Source of the DNA: Thermodesulfobacteriota bacterium
Lineage (GTDB): Bacteria; Desulfobacterota; QYQD01
Length of the DNA: 64,000 bases
Direction of reading: 5' to 3'
Assembly: GCA_031082315.1 (NCBI GenBank)
Contig: JAVHLC010000001.1
Coordinates: 1 to 64,000 of the forward strand
Shown here: piece after piece, positions 6,454 to 13,165 of the stretch
Numbering within the stretch: the first letter of the stretch is position 1
Layout: each line of letters opens with the position of its first letter
The notes under the pieces: model-generated
Told to the model about the DNA's origin: nothing
The model's database searches: none
The model's input: the letters and a program-made list of their open reading frames with translations, nothing else
Position numbers and translations under genes: made by a program

Positions 6454-7341
6454 ATGGAAAAACAGAAAATACTGGCCGTAGATGATGATCCGTTTATTCG
6501 GGCCCTCCTGGCAGAGATTATGGACAAGCTGGGGCATGAATGTGATGTGGCTGAAGATGGCCTGGCTGCCCTGGATAAACTAGCCGCCGATTCTTACACC
6601 ATCGTGATCACAGACATAAAAATGCCCCGTTTGGACGGGGTTGAATTAACCAAAAAAGTAAAAGAAAAGTACAACAACACGGATATAATAGTTATTACTG
6701 CCTACAATGCAGACTACAAATACACCGATGTAATAAGGGCCGGGGCCAGCGATTTTATATCCAAGCCTTTTAATATAGATGAACTGGAAGCCAAATTTAA
6801 CCGCATCATTCGTGAAAGAACCTTGCGTCATGAATTGGAAACCCTTTCTATAAGGGATGCACTAACAAACATCTATAACCGGCGACATTTTAACGTCAAA
6901 CTGGAAGAGGAATCTTACCGGGCGTACCGCCAGGGCTACAATCTATTTCTTATCCTCATGGACATAGATGACTTTAAAGACTTTAACGATCAAAAGGGAC
7001 ACCAAGAAGGAGATATTCTACTTCACAAACTGGGAGAGGTAATCCTGTCTTCTGTGCGCGAAAACGTGGACTGGGGGTTTAGATACGGTGGGGATGAATT
7101 TGCTGTTATTGTCACTCAAGCCACCGAAGACCAAGCCAAGAAGATAGCCGAACGTATCCGGACAAAATACAATGCTGAACACCTGGAGCCAACTTCCTTG
7201 AGCATTGGCCTGGCTAAGCTCATCTACAGCCCCAGCCTAACCCCACAAGAAAATATGGATATCCTCATCCGTGCCGCAGACAAAGCCCTTTACAGCGCAA
7301 AAAGCGCAGGGGGCGATCGAATTACTTTAGCCGAGGCTTAA
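6454..7341 (+). CDS. Response regulator with GGDEF output (diguanylate cyclase)
   Basis: A 295-residue cytoplasmic protein. The receiver domain (about 1-120) has KILAVDDDPFIR, the phosphoacceptor Asp in VITDIKMPRLDG, the switch Thr in VITAYNA, and the conserved Lys in SKPFNID. The GGDEF domain (about 130-295) has LSIRDALTNIYNRRHF and an intact RYGGDEFAVI active site, so it should make cyclic di-GMP. The usual inhibitory I-site RxxD five residues before GGDEF reads ENVD, so product inhibition may be absent. The first plausible start is the ATG at 6454, without a clear ribosome-binding site. A longer frame from a TTG at 6331 adds a non-conserved tail. No partner kinase is adjacent. Confidence 0.9.
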   Translation: MEKQKILAVDDDPFIRALLAEIMDKLGHECDVAEDGLAALDKLAADSYTIVITDIKMPRLDGVELTKKVKEKYNNTDIIVITAYNADYKYTDVIRAGASDFISKPFNIDELEAKFNRIIRERTLRHELETLSIRDALTNIYNRRHFNVKLEEESYRAYRQGYNLFLILMDIDDFKDFNDQKGHQEGDILLHKLGEVILSSVRENVDWGFRYGGDEFAVIVTQATEDQAKKIAERIRTKYNAEHLEPTSLSIGLAKLIYSPSLTPQENMDILIRAADKALYSAKSAGGDRITLAEA

Positions 7342-7458
7342 AAAGGCGGGTTGCCGTGAACCCTGTCGATTTACTATAGTGATGGTCGCAAATATCTTGA
7401 CCATAACAGGAACATATAATTTCAATAAGTTGAAAGTTGGGGAGAGGGAAAAGACAAA

Positions 7459-7623
7459 ATGCCCACGTATGAATATCAATGTATGAAATGCAATGAAGTC
7501 TTCACGGTAGTGTTAAGCCTTGCAGAACATGAAAAGAAAAAGGCCTCCTGCCCAAAATGCAAAAGTAAAAAGGTCAAACAGCAGATTAGTCACTTTATGA
7601 CCAAGACTTCCAGGAAAACCTAG
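7459..7623 (+). CDS. FmdB-type small zinc-ribbon protein
   Basis: A 54-residue protein starting MPTYEYQCMKCNEVF. Two CxxC pairs, C8/C11 and C31/C34, form a zinc ribbon of the family named after the formamidase regulator FmdB; the basic C-terminus ends TSRKT. Length and motif spacing are normal for these very short proteins. It is preceded by GGGGAGAGGGAAAAG, a strong purine-rich ribosome-binding region. It lies 117 bases after the GGDEF gene. The function of most members is unknown. Confidence 0.85.
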   Translation: MPTYEYQCMKCNEVFTVVLSLAEHEKKKASCPKCKSKKVKQQISHFMTKTSRKT

Positions 7624-7662
7624 ATAGTGTTCATCCGGAAACTACTGTTTCCGGCTTCACGC

Positions 7663-7784
7663 TTTCAGCAGTCAGCGCTTAGCTGTCAGCAAAAAACCAA
7701 GACAAACAGCATCTTAAGCTGAACGCTGATAGCTGAGTGCTGATTGCTCCATCCGGAAGGCTGAAAGCTGATTTCTGATAGCTA
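7663..7784. repeat. 7-nt-period element (TCAGCNN / GCTGANN) abutting hisA
   Basis: The left arm at about 7663-7690 has TCAGCNN units. The right arms at 7717-7747 (four successive GCTGANN heptamers) and 7758-7784 follow, and a CATCCGGAA pair (7632-7640 / 7750-7758) brackets part of it. The last unit contains the hisA stop codon. Confidence 0.75.
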
Positions 7785-8522
7785 GCGTGCGGCGGCCGGG
7801 CTTCGTGTAAACAATACGGCCTCCCGGAAAATTAACGTCCCGCTATAAATTGCCCTACCCGTAATGACTCCTTCTACACCGTAATCTTCTATGGCCGCGA
7901 TTTTCTTAATATCATCCAGCGTCGAAACCCCGCCGGCGACGTAGATAGGCACGCCTACCGAACGGGCCAGATCTTTCGTAGCTTCGATATTGGGGCCAGT
8001 CTGCATACCATCGCGTTTGATATCGGTAAAAATGATGGCCCGCACTCCAAAATCTTCGTATTTTTGGGCCAGCGTCAGGACATCGGTATCCGTTGTTTCT
8101 GTCCACCCTTCGACAGCCACTTTTCCATTTCTGGCATCGATTCCAACCACAATCCTTCCCGGAAAGATGCGGCACATCTCCTTCACCAGGTCTGGATTTC
8201 TGTGGGCTACCGTGCCCAGAATCACCCTATCTACACCCCAGGAAAGATATGTCTTAATGGTCTCACTATCACGGATACCGCCACCAACCTGCACCGGTAT
8301 TTTTAACGCCGAAAGAATATTTTTGATACTTTCGTGGTTTGCCGGTCTTTTACTTACCGCGCCGTCTAAATCCACAATATGCAGCAATTCTGCCCCATCC
8401 GATTCCCATCTAAGCGCCATCTCCACCGGGTTGTTGGAAAACACCGTTTCCTGAGCCATATCGCCCTGTCTCAGCCGAACACATCGGCCTTGTTTCAAGT
8501 CTATAGCCGGCACAACAATCAT
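7782..8522 (-). CDS. hisA: Phosphoribosylformimino-5-aminoimidazole carboxamide ribotide isomerase
   Basis: HisA is the (beta-alpha)8-barrel isomerase of the fourth step of histidine synthesis. The 246-residue protein shows VPAIDLKQGRCVRL with the catalytic Asp8, HIVDLDGA, the phosphate-binding IPVQVGGGIRD, VVGIDARNGKVAVEGW, the second catalytic Asp in FTDIKRDGM, and the C-terminal phosphate loop YVAGGVSTLDD followed by EGVITGRAIY. Length is normal. The last residues (SPAAAR) and the TAG lie at the edge of a dispersed repeat. An AAGGAG lies 17 bases before the ATG, farther than usual. Upstream on the same strand are a lipoprotein gene and hisB. Confidence 0.95.
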   Translation of the reverse strand: MIVVPAIDLKQGRCVRLRQGDMAQETVFSNNPVEMALRWESDGAELLHIVDLDGAVSKRPANHESIKNILSALKIPVQVGGGIRDSETIKTYLSWGVDRVILGTVAHRNPDLVKEMCRIFPGRIVVGIDARNGKVAVEGWTETTDTDVLTLAQKYEDFGVRAIIFTDIKRDGMQTGPNIEATKDLARSVGVPIYVAGGVSTLDDIKKIAAIEDYGVEGVITGRAIYSGTLIFREAVLFTRSPAAAR

Positions 8523-8587
8523 AACGTTATAGATAGCGCTCCTTCATGCTGATCAGTTCACTCCCATTATAACGTGCTCAATGCACT

Positions 8588-8655
8588 ACCCCAAGCAAGC
8601 TACGAGGTATCGCGCACCTGTTTTTCACAATCTAAACGTAGCAAACTTCGGGGAA
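8588..8655. repeat. Imperfect inverted repeat with CCCC ends
   Basis: Left arm ACCCCAAGCAAGCTACG and right arm CGTAGCAAACTTCGGGG can pair with few mismatches across a 30-nt core. Resembles the palindromes at 2759-2864. It lies in the 193-bp gap between hisA and the lipoprotein gene. Confidence 0.45.
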
Positions 8656-8715
8656 TTTAACCAATAACTCGCGAAAACCTGTGTAATCTGCGTAAGCTGT
8701 GGATTAGACCTATCG

Positions 8716-9390
8716 CTATCGAGGGAAATCCTCCATCACTTTATCCACGCCTTCTCCAGCCAGTTCGTCGGCCGTAAGCCATTTAAACCCTCTTTTGAGG
8801 TAGGAAGGAAGCCTGAGTATATTTTCCATTAAAGAGGTCTGTGTCTCATCAAAACGCCCCTTCCATATAATAACGCCGTCAGAAGTCCGCACCAGATGCA
8901 GATCAAACGCCACAGAGGCAGGACGCTGGACACTATAAGTACGGCCTTCCCGTTCTTCATACCGGAATATCCGTCCGTACAATACAGCATCAGTCCCTGA
9001 CTTCTCGCCAATCCTTTGCAAAATCTTCGTATATGGCATACCTCCCGACTTGGCCAGGGCATCCGCCCACAATCCCTTGCTCTGCCCGGATGTTAGCAGG
9101 ATAATATCCGGTTTGTCCTTCAACTTCTCAAAAAGCAGGTCAGACAGGACAGTTTCCGCCTTGGGCTCAATATGTCCCCCTTTATAGGCGCTACCGCAGA
9201 CACTGCAGGTCACATATTGCTGGCCTGCCTCTCCCGCCGCTTCCACCTCAAAAGGGAGAACCGCTATGGCCTTTGCCGTCAGCCCGGCTTTCTTCTCTAA
9301 CTCAGCATGCTTACCGCCGCAGCCTATGCATACAGAACACAAAATCCAAAGCGTAGTCACCCAAAAACAGGCTTTACCTATATTATTCAT
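8716..9390 (-). CDS. Putative lipoprotein with CxxC motif, between hisB and hisA
   Basis: A 224-residue protein with a signal peptide ending in a lipobox (CSVCIGC). The mature part starts with an AKAIAVLPFEVE strand as in TolB-N/LpoB-like outer-membrane lipoproteins, and continues KAETVLSDLLFEKLKDKPDIILLT, SGTDAVLYGRIFRYEER and FDLHLVRTSDGVIIWKGRFDETQ. That order (conserved VLPF, a YGxI strand, WxGxFxExQ) fits the broad GNA1162/LpoB-like fold, inferred by eye. A CSVCGSAYKGGH insertion could bind metal. The gene starts 29 bases after hisB ends and is probably co-transcribed with it, with no obvious link to histidine synthesis. Confidence 0.7.
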   Translation of the reverse strand: MNNIGKACFWVTTLWILCSVCIGCGGKHAELEKKAGLTAKAIAVLPFEVEAAGEAGQQYVTCSVCGSAYKGGHIEPKAETVLSDLLFEKLKDKPDIILLTSGQSKGLWADALAKSGGMPYTKILQRIGEKSGTDAVLYGRIFRYEEREGRTYSVQRPASVAFDLHLVRTSDGVIIWKGRFDETQTSLMENILRLPSYLKRGFKWLTADELAGEGVDKVMEDFPR

Positions 9391-9419
9391 TGTACTCCCT
9401 CACATGGAGCCGCTAACAA

Positions 9420-10019
9420 TTAAATAAGACCCTTGGTTGAAATTACACCACTAACCCGGCCATCTAAGCTGGTAGCCATGTCCAAAGCCCTCCCCAGGGC
9501 CTTAAAAACAGCTTCAATTATATGGTGGGCATTCCGGCCATACATAACATTAACATGGAGAGTGATACCCCCGCGCGTGGCAAGGGCTTGCAGGAACTCA
9601 GGGACCAATTGTGTGTCAAACATCCCTACCTTGCCCTGTCTCATTTTAACATTATAGACCAGCAACGGCCTGTTGGAGATATCTATTGCCACCTGGCACA
9701 ATGCCTCATCCATCGGAATGATGGCCTGCCCATAGCGCCTTATCCCCTGTTTTTCACCCAGGGCCTCCCGCAAGGCGTCTCCCAGACATATACCAATATC
9801 CTCAACGGTATGATGGAAATCCACTTCTATATCTCCCCTGGCCCTTAAGACCAGGTCAAAAAATCCATGGGCGGCAAAAAGGGTGAGCATGTGATCGAGG
9901 AAGGCAATACCGCTATTGATATCGCTTTTACCCTCTCCATCCAGGCTGAATTTCAGAGAAATATCCGTTTCTTTCGTCTTTCTTTCTACTTTGGCCTTAC
10001 GCCCTGGTTTCTTGTTCAT
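9420..10019 (-). CDS. hisB: Imidazoleglycerol-phosphate dehydratase
   Basis: Mn-dependent dehydratase of the sixth step of histidine synthesis. The 199-residue monofunctional form shows [32 protein letters not shown], the metal ligands in [31 protein letters not shown], and the C-terminal [19 protein letters not shown]. The start at 10019 follows GGGTGGATTC; the frame is open 13 codons farther up without a better site. No phosphatase domain is fused. It is the first gene of the minus-strand group hisB-lipoprotein-hisA. Confidence 0.95.
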   Translation of the reverse strand: MNKKPGRKAKVERKTKETDISLKFSLDGEGKSDINSGIAFLDHMLTLFAAHGFFDLVLRARGDIEVDFHHTVEDIGICLGDALREALGEKQGIRRYGQAIIPMDEALCQVAIDISNRPLLVYNVKMRQGKVGMFDTQLVPEFLQALATRGGITLHVNVMYGRNAHHIIEAVFKALGRALDMATSLDGRVSGVISTKGLI

Positions 10020-10140
10020 GAATCCACCCGATGTAAGTATCCTTGTGACAAAAACCAATTGACTTTATTAGGCTTTTAGCTATAGTCTTTAAACCAATCG
10101 CCTGTAAAAGTAAATTAAAAAGTGTCTCCTGAACTATTTT

Positions 10141-10701
10141 ATGGATTATAGGAAAAACCTGATTTTTAACATTATAACGATAATTGTCAGCATATCGGCT
10201 GTTACTTTTTCGGCTTACGCCCTCTGGCGGCTGGATCAATCCCAGAAAAAATGGGGAGAGATGGATAATGCCATAGCCACTGCTCAACTGCGTATAGACA
10301 AACTCGAAACCCACCTTCTTAACATGGAACTTACCAACTTTATTAACATTACCAGCGCCCGCCTGGCCTTAAATCTCAACAGGCAGTTTGTATTCTATGG
10401 CCTGGTCAACCAACCTCCATTGACCCATGATATAATCATCTCCCTCTACACGCGGGATGACTTTTTCAAGACAGAAGATCCGGAATTAAAGAAATTTATT
10501 ATCAATCTTGTCAAACAACATACAGAAACCGTCTTACAAACAGTAAAGGTCACCAGCGGGATAACCGGGACCGAAGTAGATCATCTCACTATAAATTTTC
10601 TCGACAACACGGACTCTAAAAACATACTGGCACAGTACAAAAACAAAAAACTCAGGGTAAAAATAAACAATACCTTCACCCCGGTATCCATCCAGAAATA
10701 A
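10141..10701 (+). CDS. Membrane-anchored protein of unknown function
   Basis: Not recognised. 186 residues: one transmembrane helix at about residues 9-29 (IFNIITIIVSISAVTFSAYA), then a charged heptad-like stretch KWGEMDNAIATAQLRIDKLE likely to be a coiled coil, then a soluble alpha/beta-like part rich in N, T and K, ending TFTPVSIQK. With an N-in helix, most of the protein would be outside the cytoplasm. No ribosome-binding site is obvious before the ATG. Slightly AT-richer than its neighbours. Confidence 0.6.
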   Translation: MDYRKNLIFNIITIIVSISAVTFSAYALWRLDQSQKKWGEMDNAIATAQLRIDKLETHLLNMELTNFINITSARLALNLNRQFVFYGLVNQPPLTHDIIISLYTRDDFFKTEDPELKKFIINLVKQHTETVLQTVKVTSGITGTEVDHLTINFLDNTDSKNILAQYKNKKLRVKINNTFTPVSIQK

Positions 10702-10848
10702 CCACCTGTAACTTTTCCTGCATTTTATCAGCCAGTTAAAAATATTCGTCTTTATTTGTTTAAGTTGGTGCAGCGCATTGCCGATATGACAATAGAAAGT
10801 TGCAACTACCAATAAAGATGATGAACTCGTAAAAGGTCAAAAATAACA

Positions 10849-11220
10849 GTGGAAGATTCCTTGATGGAAAGTCCTTTAAAATCTTACCGGAGAAAAATAC
10901 GTCAGGTCCAGTGCATGACAAAACTTGACAAAATTATAGAGACCTTACGTCGCAAATTCCATTTCAAAATCAAAATATTCCCCCTGGAAAAAATTCCCGA
11001 CGCTATAACCTGGGCGGAGCGAGGTTTCATATCCATACACGAAAACTATCTTTCGCGGCGAAAAAAATCTTATCATATTATATCTACAGATAAAGAAAGG
11101 CTCCTTCGCCTCTGCCGGGAACTTTCCATACCGGAAGGCTCTATACGGTCTTCGGACTTTTATAAATTTTGGCACACAAACTGGATCCTGGAAAATGAAA
11201 GGTGCAAGGCAAAAAAGTAG
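10849..11220 (+). CDS. Hypothetical basic protein
   Basis: Not recognised. At most 123 residues, rich in K and R, with IETLRRKFHFKIKIFPLEKIPDAITWAERGF, then SYHIISTDKERLLRLCREL and FYKFWHTNWILENERCK. The start is uncertain: a GTG at 10849 or the ATG at 10864; neither has a good ribosome-binding site. No signal peptide, membrane segment or cysteine motif. It could be a remnant, but no frame break is seen. Confidence 0.45.
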   Translation: MEDSLMESPLKSYRRKIRQVQCMTKLDKIIETLRRKFHFKIKIFPLEKIPDAITWAERGFISIHENYLSRRKKSYHIISTDKERLLRLCRELSIPEGSIRSSDFYKFWHTNWILENERCKAKK

Positions 11221-11262
11221 ATATCCGCTACCTCTTTTACAAACTAACCGAACACATATAGC

Positions 11263-11778
11263 CTAGCCGGCCTTCCTAACTCCATCCTGTATCGTCTTCA
11301 ATTCATCACACATTCTCTTTCGGGTTAGGGTTATTTTCTCTATGGAAGAAATAAACCTGCGTTGTTTACGGGGCGGCCATTTCTCGATAACTTCCAGTAA
11401 GGGTTCACAATACCACCAGTTACAGCGATGCGGCCGCATGGTGCGGGTCAGGACGCAGCCCCTTTCTGCCAGAAACTGGCACGGCTCCTCATCTCTCAAA
11501 CCATCCCTGAAAGGGGGCAATTCCAGCCCCAGCGCCGCCAAATAAATCAGGTCACACCAGTCAAACCGGCCGTTTAGATTCGTACAATTTGAGCTTTTGC
11601 AGTGGGGACAGACTTCCGAGGTCATTTCCTGGATCAGCGGGTCTATAGCCTCGATACCGGTCTTTACCCCAACGGCTAAGCGAAAGATATTCTCAGCTTC
11701 GCGCGGATAAGATTCAAAAATGGACCGGATCTCTCTATATACTTCTCTTAGTTCTTCTGACGTACTTGGAGTTGTCAT
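11263..11778 (-). CDS. Cysteine-rich protein, possible metal or Fe-S binder
   Basis: 171 residues with eight or more cysteines: CPHCKSSNC, then DWCDLIYLAALGLELPPF, then EEPCQFLAERGCVLTRTMRPHRCNWWYCEPL. The arrangement, with CxFLxxxGC and RPxxC in the second half, resembles the YkgJ-like putative Fe-S or zinc proteins but is not a clean match. The N-terminus is helical and the C-terminus basic. Cytoplasmic. Function unknown. Confidence 0.6.
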   Translation of the reverse strand: MTTPSTSEELREVYREIRSIFESYPREAENIFRLAVGVKTGIEAIDPLIQEMTSEVCPHCKSSNCTNLNGRFDWCDLIYLAALGLELPPFRDGLRDEEPCQFLAERGCVLTRTMRPHRCNWWYCEPLLEVIEKWPPRKQRRFISSIEKITLTRKRMCDELKTIQDGVRKAG

Positions 11779-11971
11779 ACACTATAAACCACTCTTTACT
11801 ATTACTATGACAATTAAAAAGCCTAATCCCGCCCAATAATATGATGCAAGACACCAAGGGCATCCAATCTCTCGCTAATATTGTCATAGTCTCCCATATC
11901 TCATAAACGCATCCGCACGTTAAGCATGTTCTGCACGACCATCCCGGCATACGGCACGCCGTAGTTATATG

Positions 11972-12685
11972 CTAAGTTTGAATCTGACTCAGGAGGTACT
12001 TGACCACCTCGTCAGCGAATGCAAAAACGGACAAGACATTGTACTCATCTACCCACGGTTTGACTTGAGCTTGAATCATCGGATGGTCTTTGGCCGCCAT
12101 ATCGACCTCAGCTACCGCCCCAGTCTTCGTGTCTACCTGCTTCACTTTTCGAGCGACAACTCCAGAGGTAATCTTCTTGATGTTATAGTGGCTGTAAGGG
12201 TTTCTGATTGTTTCCCTGAAAGAATGGAGCCTCTTTGCCATCTTGGCATCTAATACACCAGTTCTCTTCGCTCGATTTATGGCCTGACCAAGTTCCATGT
12301 TCTCAAATTGATCCCAGTCTTGTGCGTTGGCCTTTTGATAACCTCCAGCCTCCTTTATGAAAACCGTGTGCTTGAGAACAAATTCGATAAGGATTGCGGA
12401 CATCGTGATCGTTGCCCCATTCAGACCAAAGAATATGCATTCCCTAATCTCTTGATAAAGGGCTTGTACAGCCGGTGGTAGTCCTTGTGGAAGTGAGGGC
12501 AGTTGTCCTATTTTCAAAAAAGCATTTTGCTTTCTTTGGTCAAACAGCTGATCGATCGTAGGAGCCGGAACGGTGTCGAAAGGAACCCCAGCGCTCCTAA
12601 GCTCCTCCAGTGTTTCTGGGTTGACTATAATCGTATTAGAATCTCCAGCAAGTTCTGTCATGATCTTTTCAATATCTTCTATCAT
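11972..12685 (-). CDS. HEPN-like domain protein (RxxxxH motif)
   Basis: 237 residues, mostly helical. FRETIRNPYSHYNIKK contains R-N-P-Y-S-H, an Rx4H motif with a polar residue after R, as in HEPN ribonuclease domains and DUF4145-like relatives. Upstream parts include LYQEIRECIFFGLNGATITMSAILIEFVLKH, matching the two-helix HEPN entry. A solo protein: no antitoxin (MNT) partner is adjacent. Its neighbours are an integrase remnant and IS-end-like repeats, which suggests an acquired defence or stress function. Nuclease activity is inferred only. No ribosome-binding site is obvious. Confidence 0.55.
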   Translation of the reverse strand: MIEDIEKIMTELAGDSNTIIVNPETLEELRSAGVPFDTVPAPTIDQLFDQRKQNAFLKIGQLPSLPQGLPPAVQALYQEIRECIFFGLNGATITMSAILIEFVLKHTVFIKEAGGYQKANAQDWDQFENMELGQAINRAKRTGVLDAKMAKRLHSFRETIRNPYSHYNIKKITSGVVARKVKQVDTKTGAVAEVDMAAKDHPMIQAQVKPWVDEYNVLSVFAFADEVVKYLLSQIQT

Positions 12686-12854
12686 TTAGGTTCCACGCTT
12701 ATCGGCGGATGTTGAGCCATTGGCTCTTCACGCCCTTGAGGCTCCGCGAGCGCTCCGCTTATTGCTTTTTTTCTTATTGGTTTCCATATATTGCGATATT
12801 ATATGATTAGGATATGGAAAGTCAAAAGGAAAAGAAACCAATGTCAAGCCAATT

Positions 12855-12892
12855 TAGAAATGTCCTATTTTTACCAAAATAGAAATGTCCGG
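12855..12892. repeat. Directly repeated TAGAAATGTCC, IS-end-like
   Basis: TTTAGAAATGTCC and AATAGAAATGTCC occur 24 bases apart, just before the integrase remnant. Such motifs resemble insertion-sequence termini, but no transposase is present. The 276-bp gap 12686-12961 otherwise holds a GC-rich patch at 12720-12770 of no clear meaning. Confidence 0.4.
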
Positions 12893-12961
12893 TTGTCATG
12901 GTGGTGTTATTATTGGTTATTTTTGTTCATATTTTTTACTTTGTCTCCCGAACTCAAACTT

Positions 12962-13081
12962 ATGGACCAAGTGCGCGAGGTTCTTCGTTATTACCACTAC
13001 GCCTATCGTACTGAACAGACTTATTGCCAGTGGATACTTCGCTATATCCATCATTTCGGCGGCAAGACCCATCCGAACTGA
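12962..13081 (+). pseudogene. Remnant of an integron-type tyrosine recombinase (N-terminal 39 residues)
   Basis: MDQVREVLRYYHYAYRTEQ followed by TYCQWILRYIHHFGGKTHPN is the SAM-like DNA-binding N-terminus typical of IntI and related integrases (LDQVRxxLRxxHYxxRTExxYxxWIxRFIxFHxxxHP). A TGA follows immediately and no catalytic domain (R-H-R-Y) is found in any frame downstream, where the addB-like gene begins 74 bases later. A truncated integrase relic. Confidence 0.75.
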
Positions 13082-13134
13082 CCTAGCCTCCCTTGCTTTT
13101 ACCCCTGTGATATTGTACCTTTCATCCTGAGAAG

Positions 13135-13165
13135 AGCTGAAAGCTGAACGATAAATGCTGATGCA
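13135..13165. repeat. 7-nt-period arm overlapping the addB-like start
   Basis: GCTGANN heptamers run through 13135-13165, and the first two in-frame ATG codons of the next gene fall inside them. Confidence 0.55.

Noticed and set aside
7380-7425. TTGACC and TATAAT boxes before the FmdB-type gene
   Set aside because: The spacer is only 12 bases, too short for a sigma-70 promoter.
11735-11950. Minus-strand frame starting MPGWSCRTCLTCGCVYE, rubredoxin-like at first glance
   Set aside because: The CxxC spacing is not that of rubredoxin, there is no second CxxC pair, and the frame runs into the start of the Cys-rich gene.
12791-12961. Longer frame joined to the integrase remnant
   Set aside because: The first 57 residues translate repeats and AT-rich DNA; homology to integrases begins at MDQVREVL.
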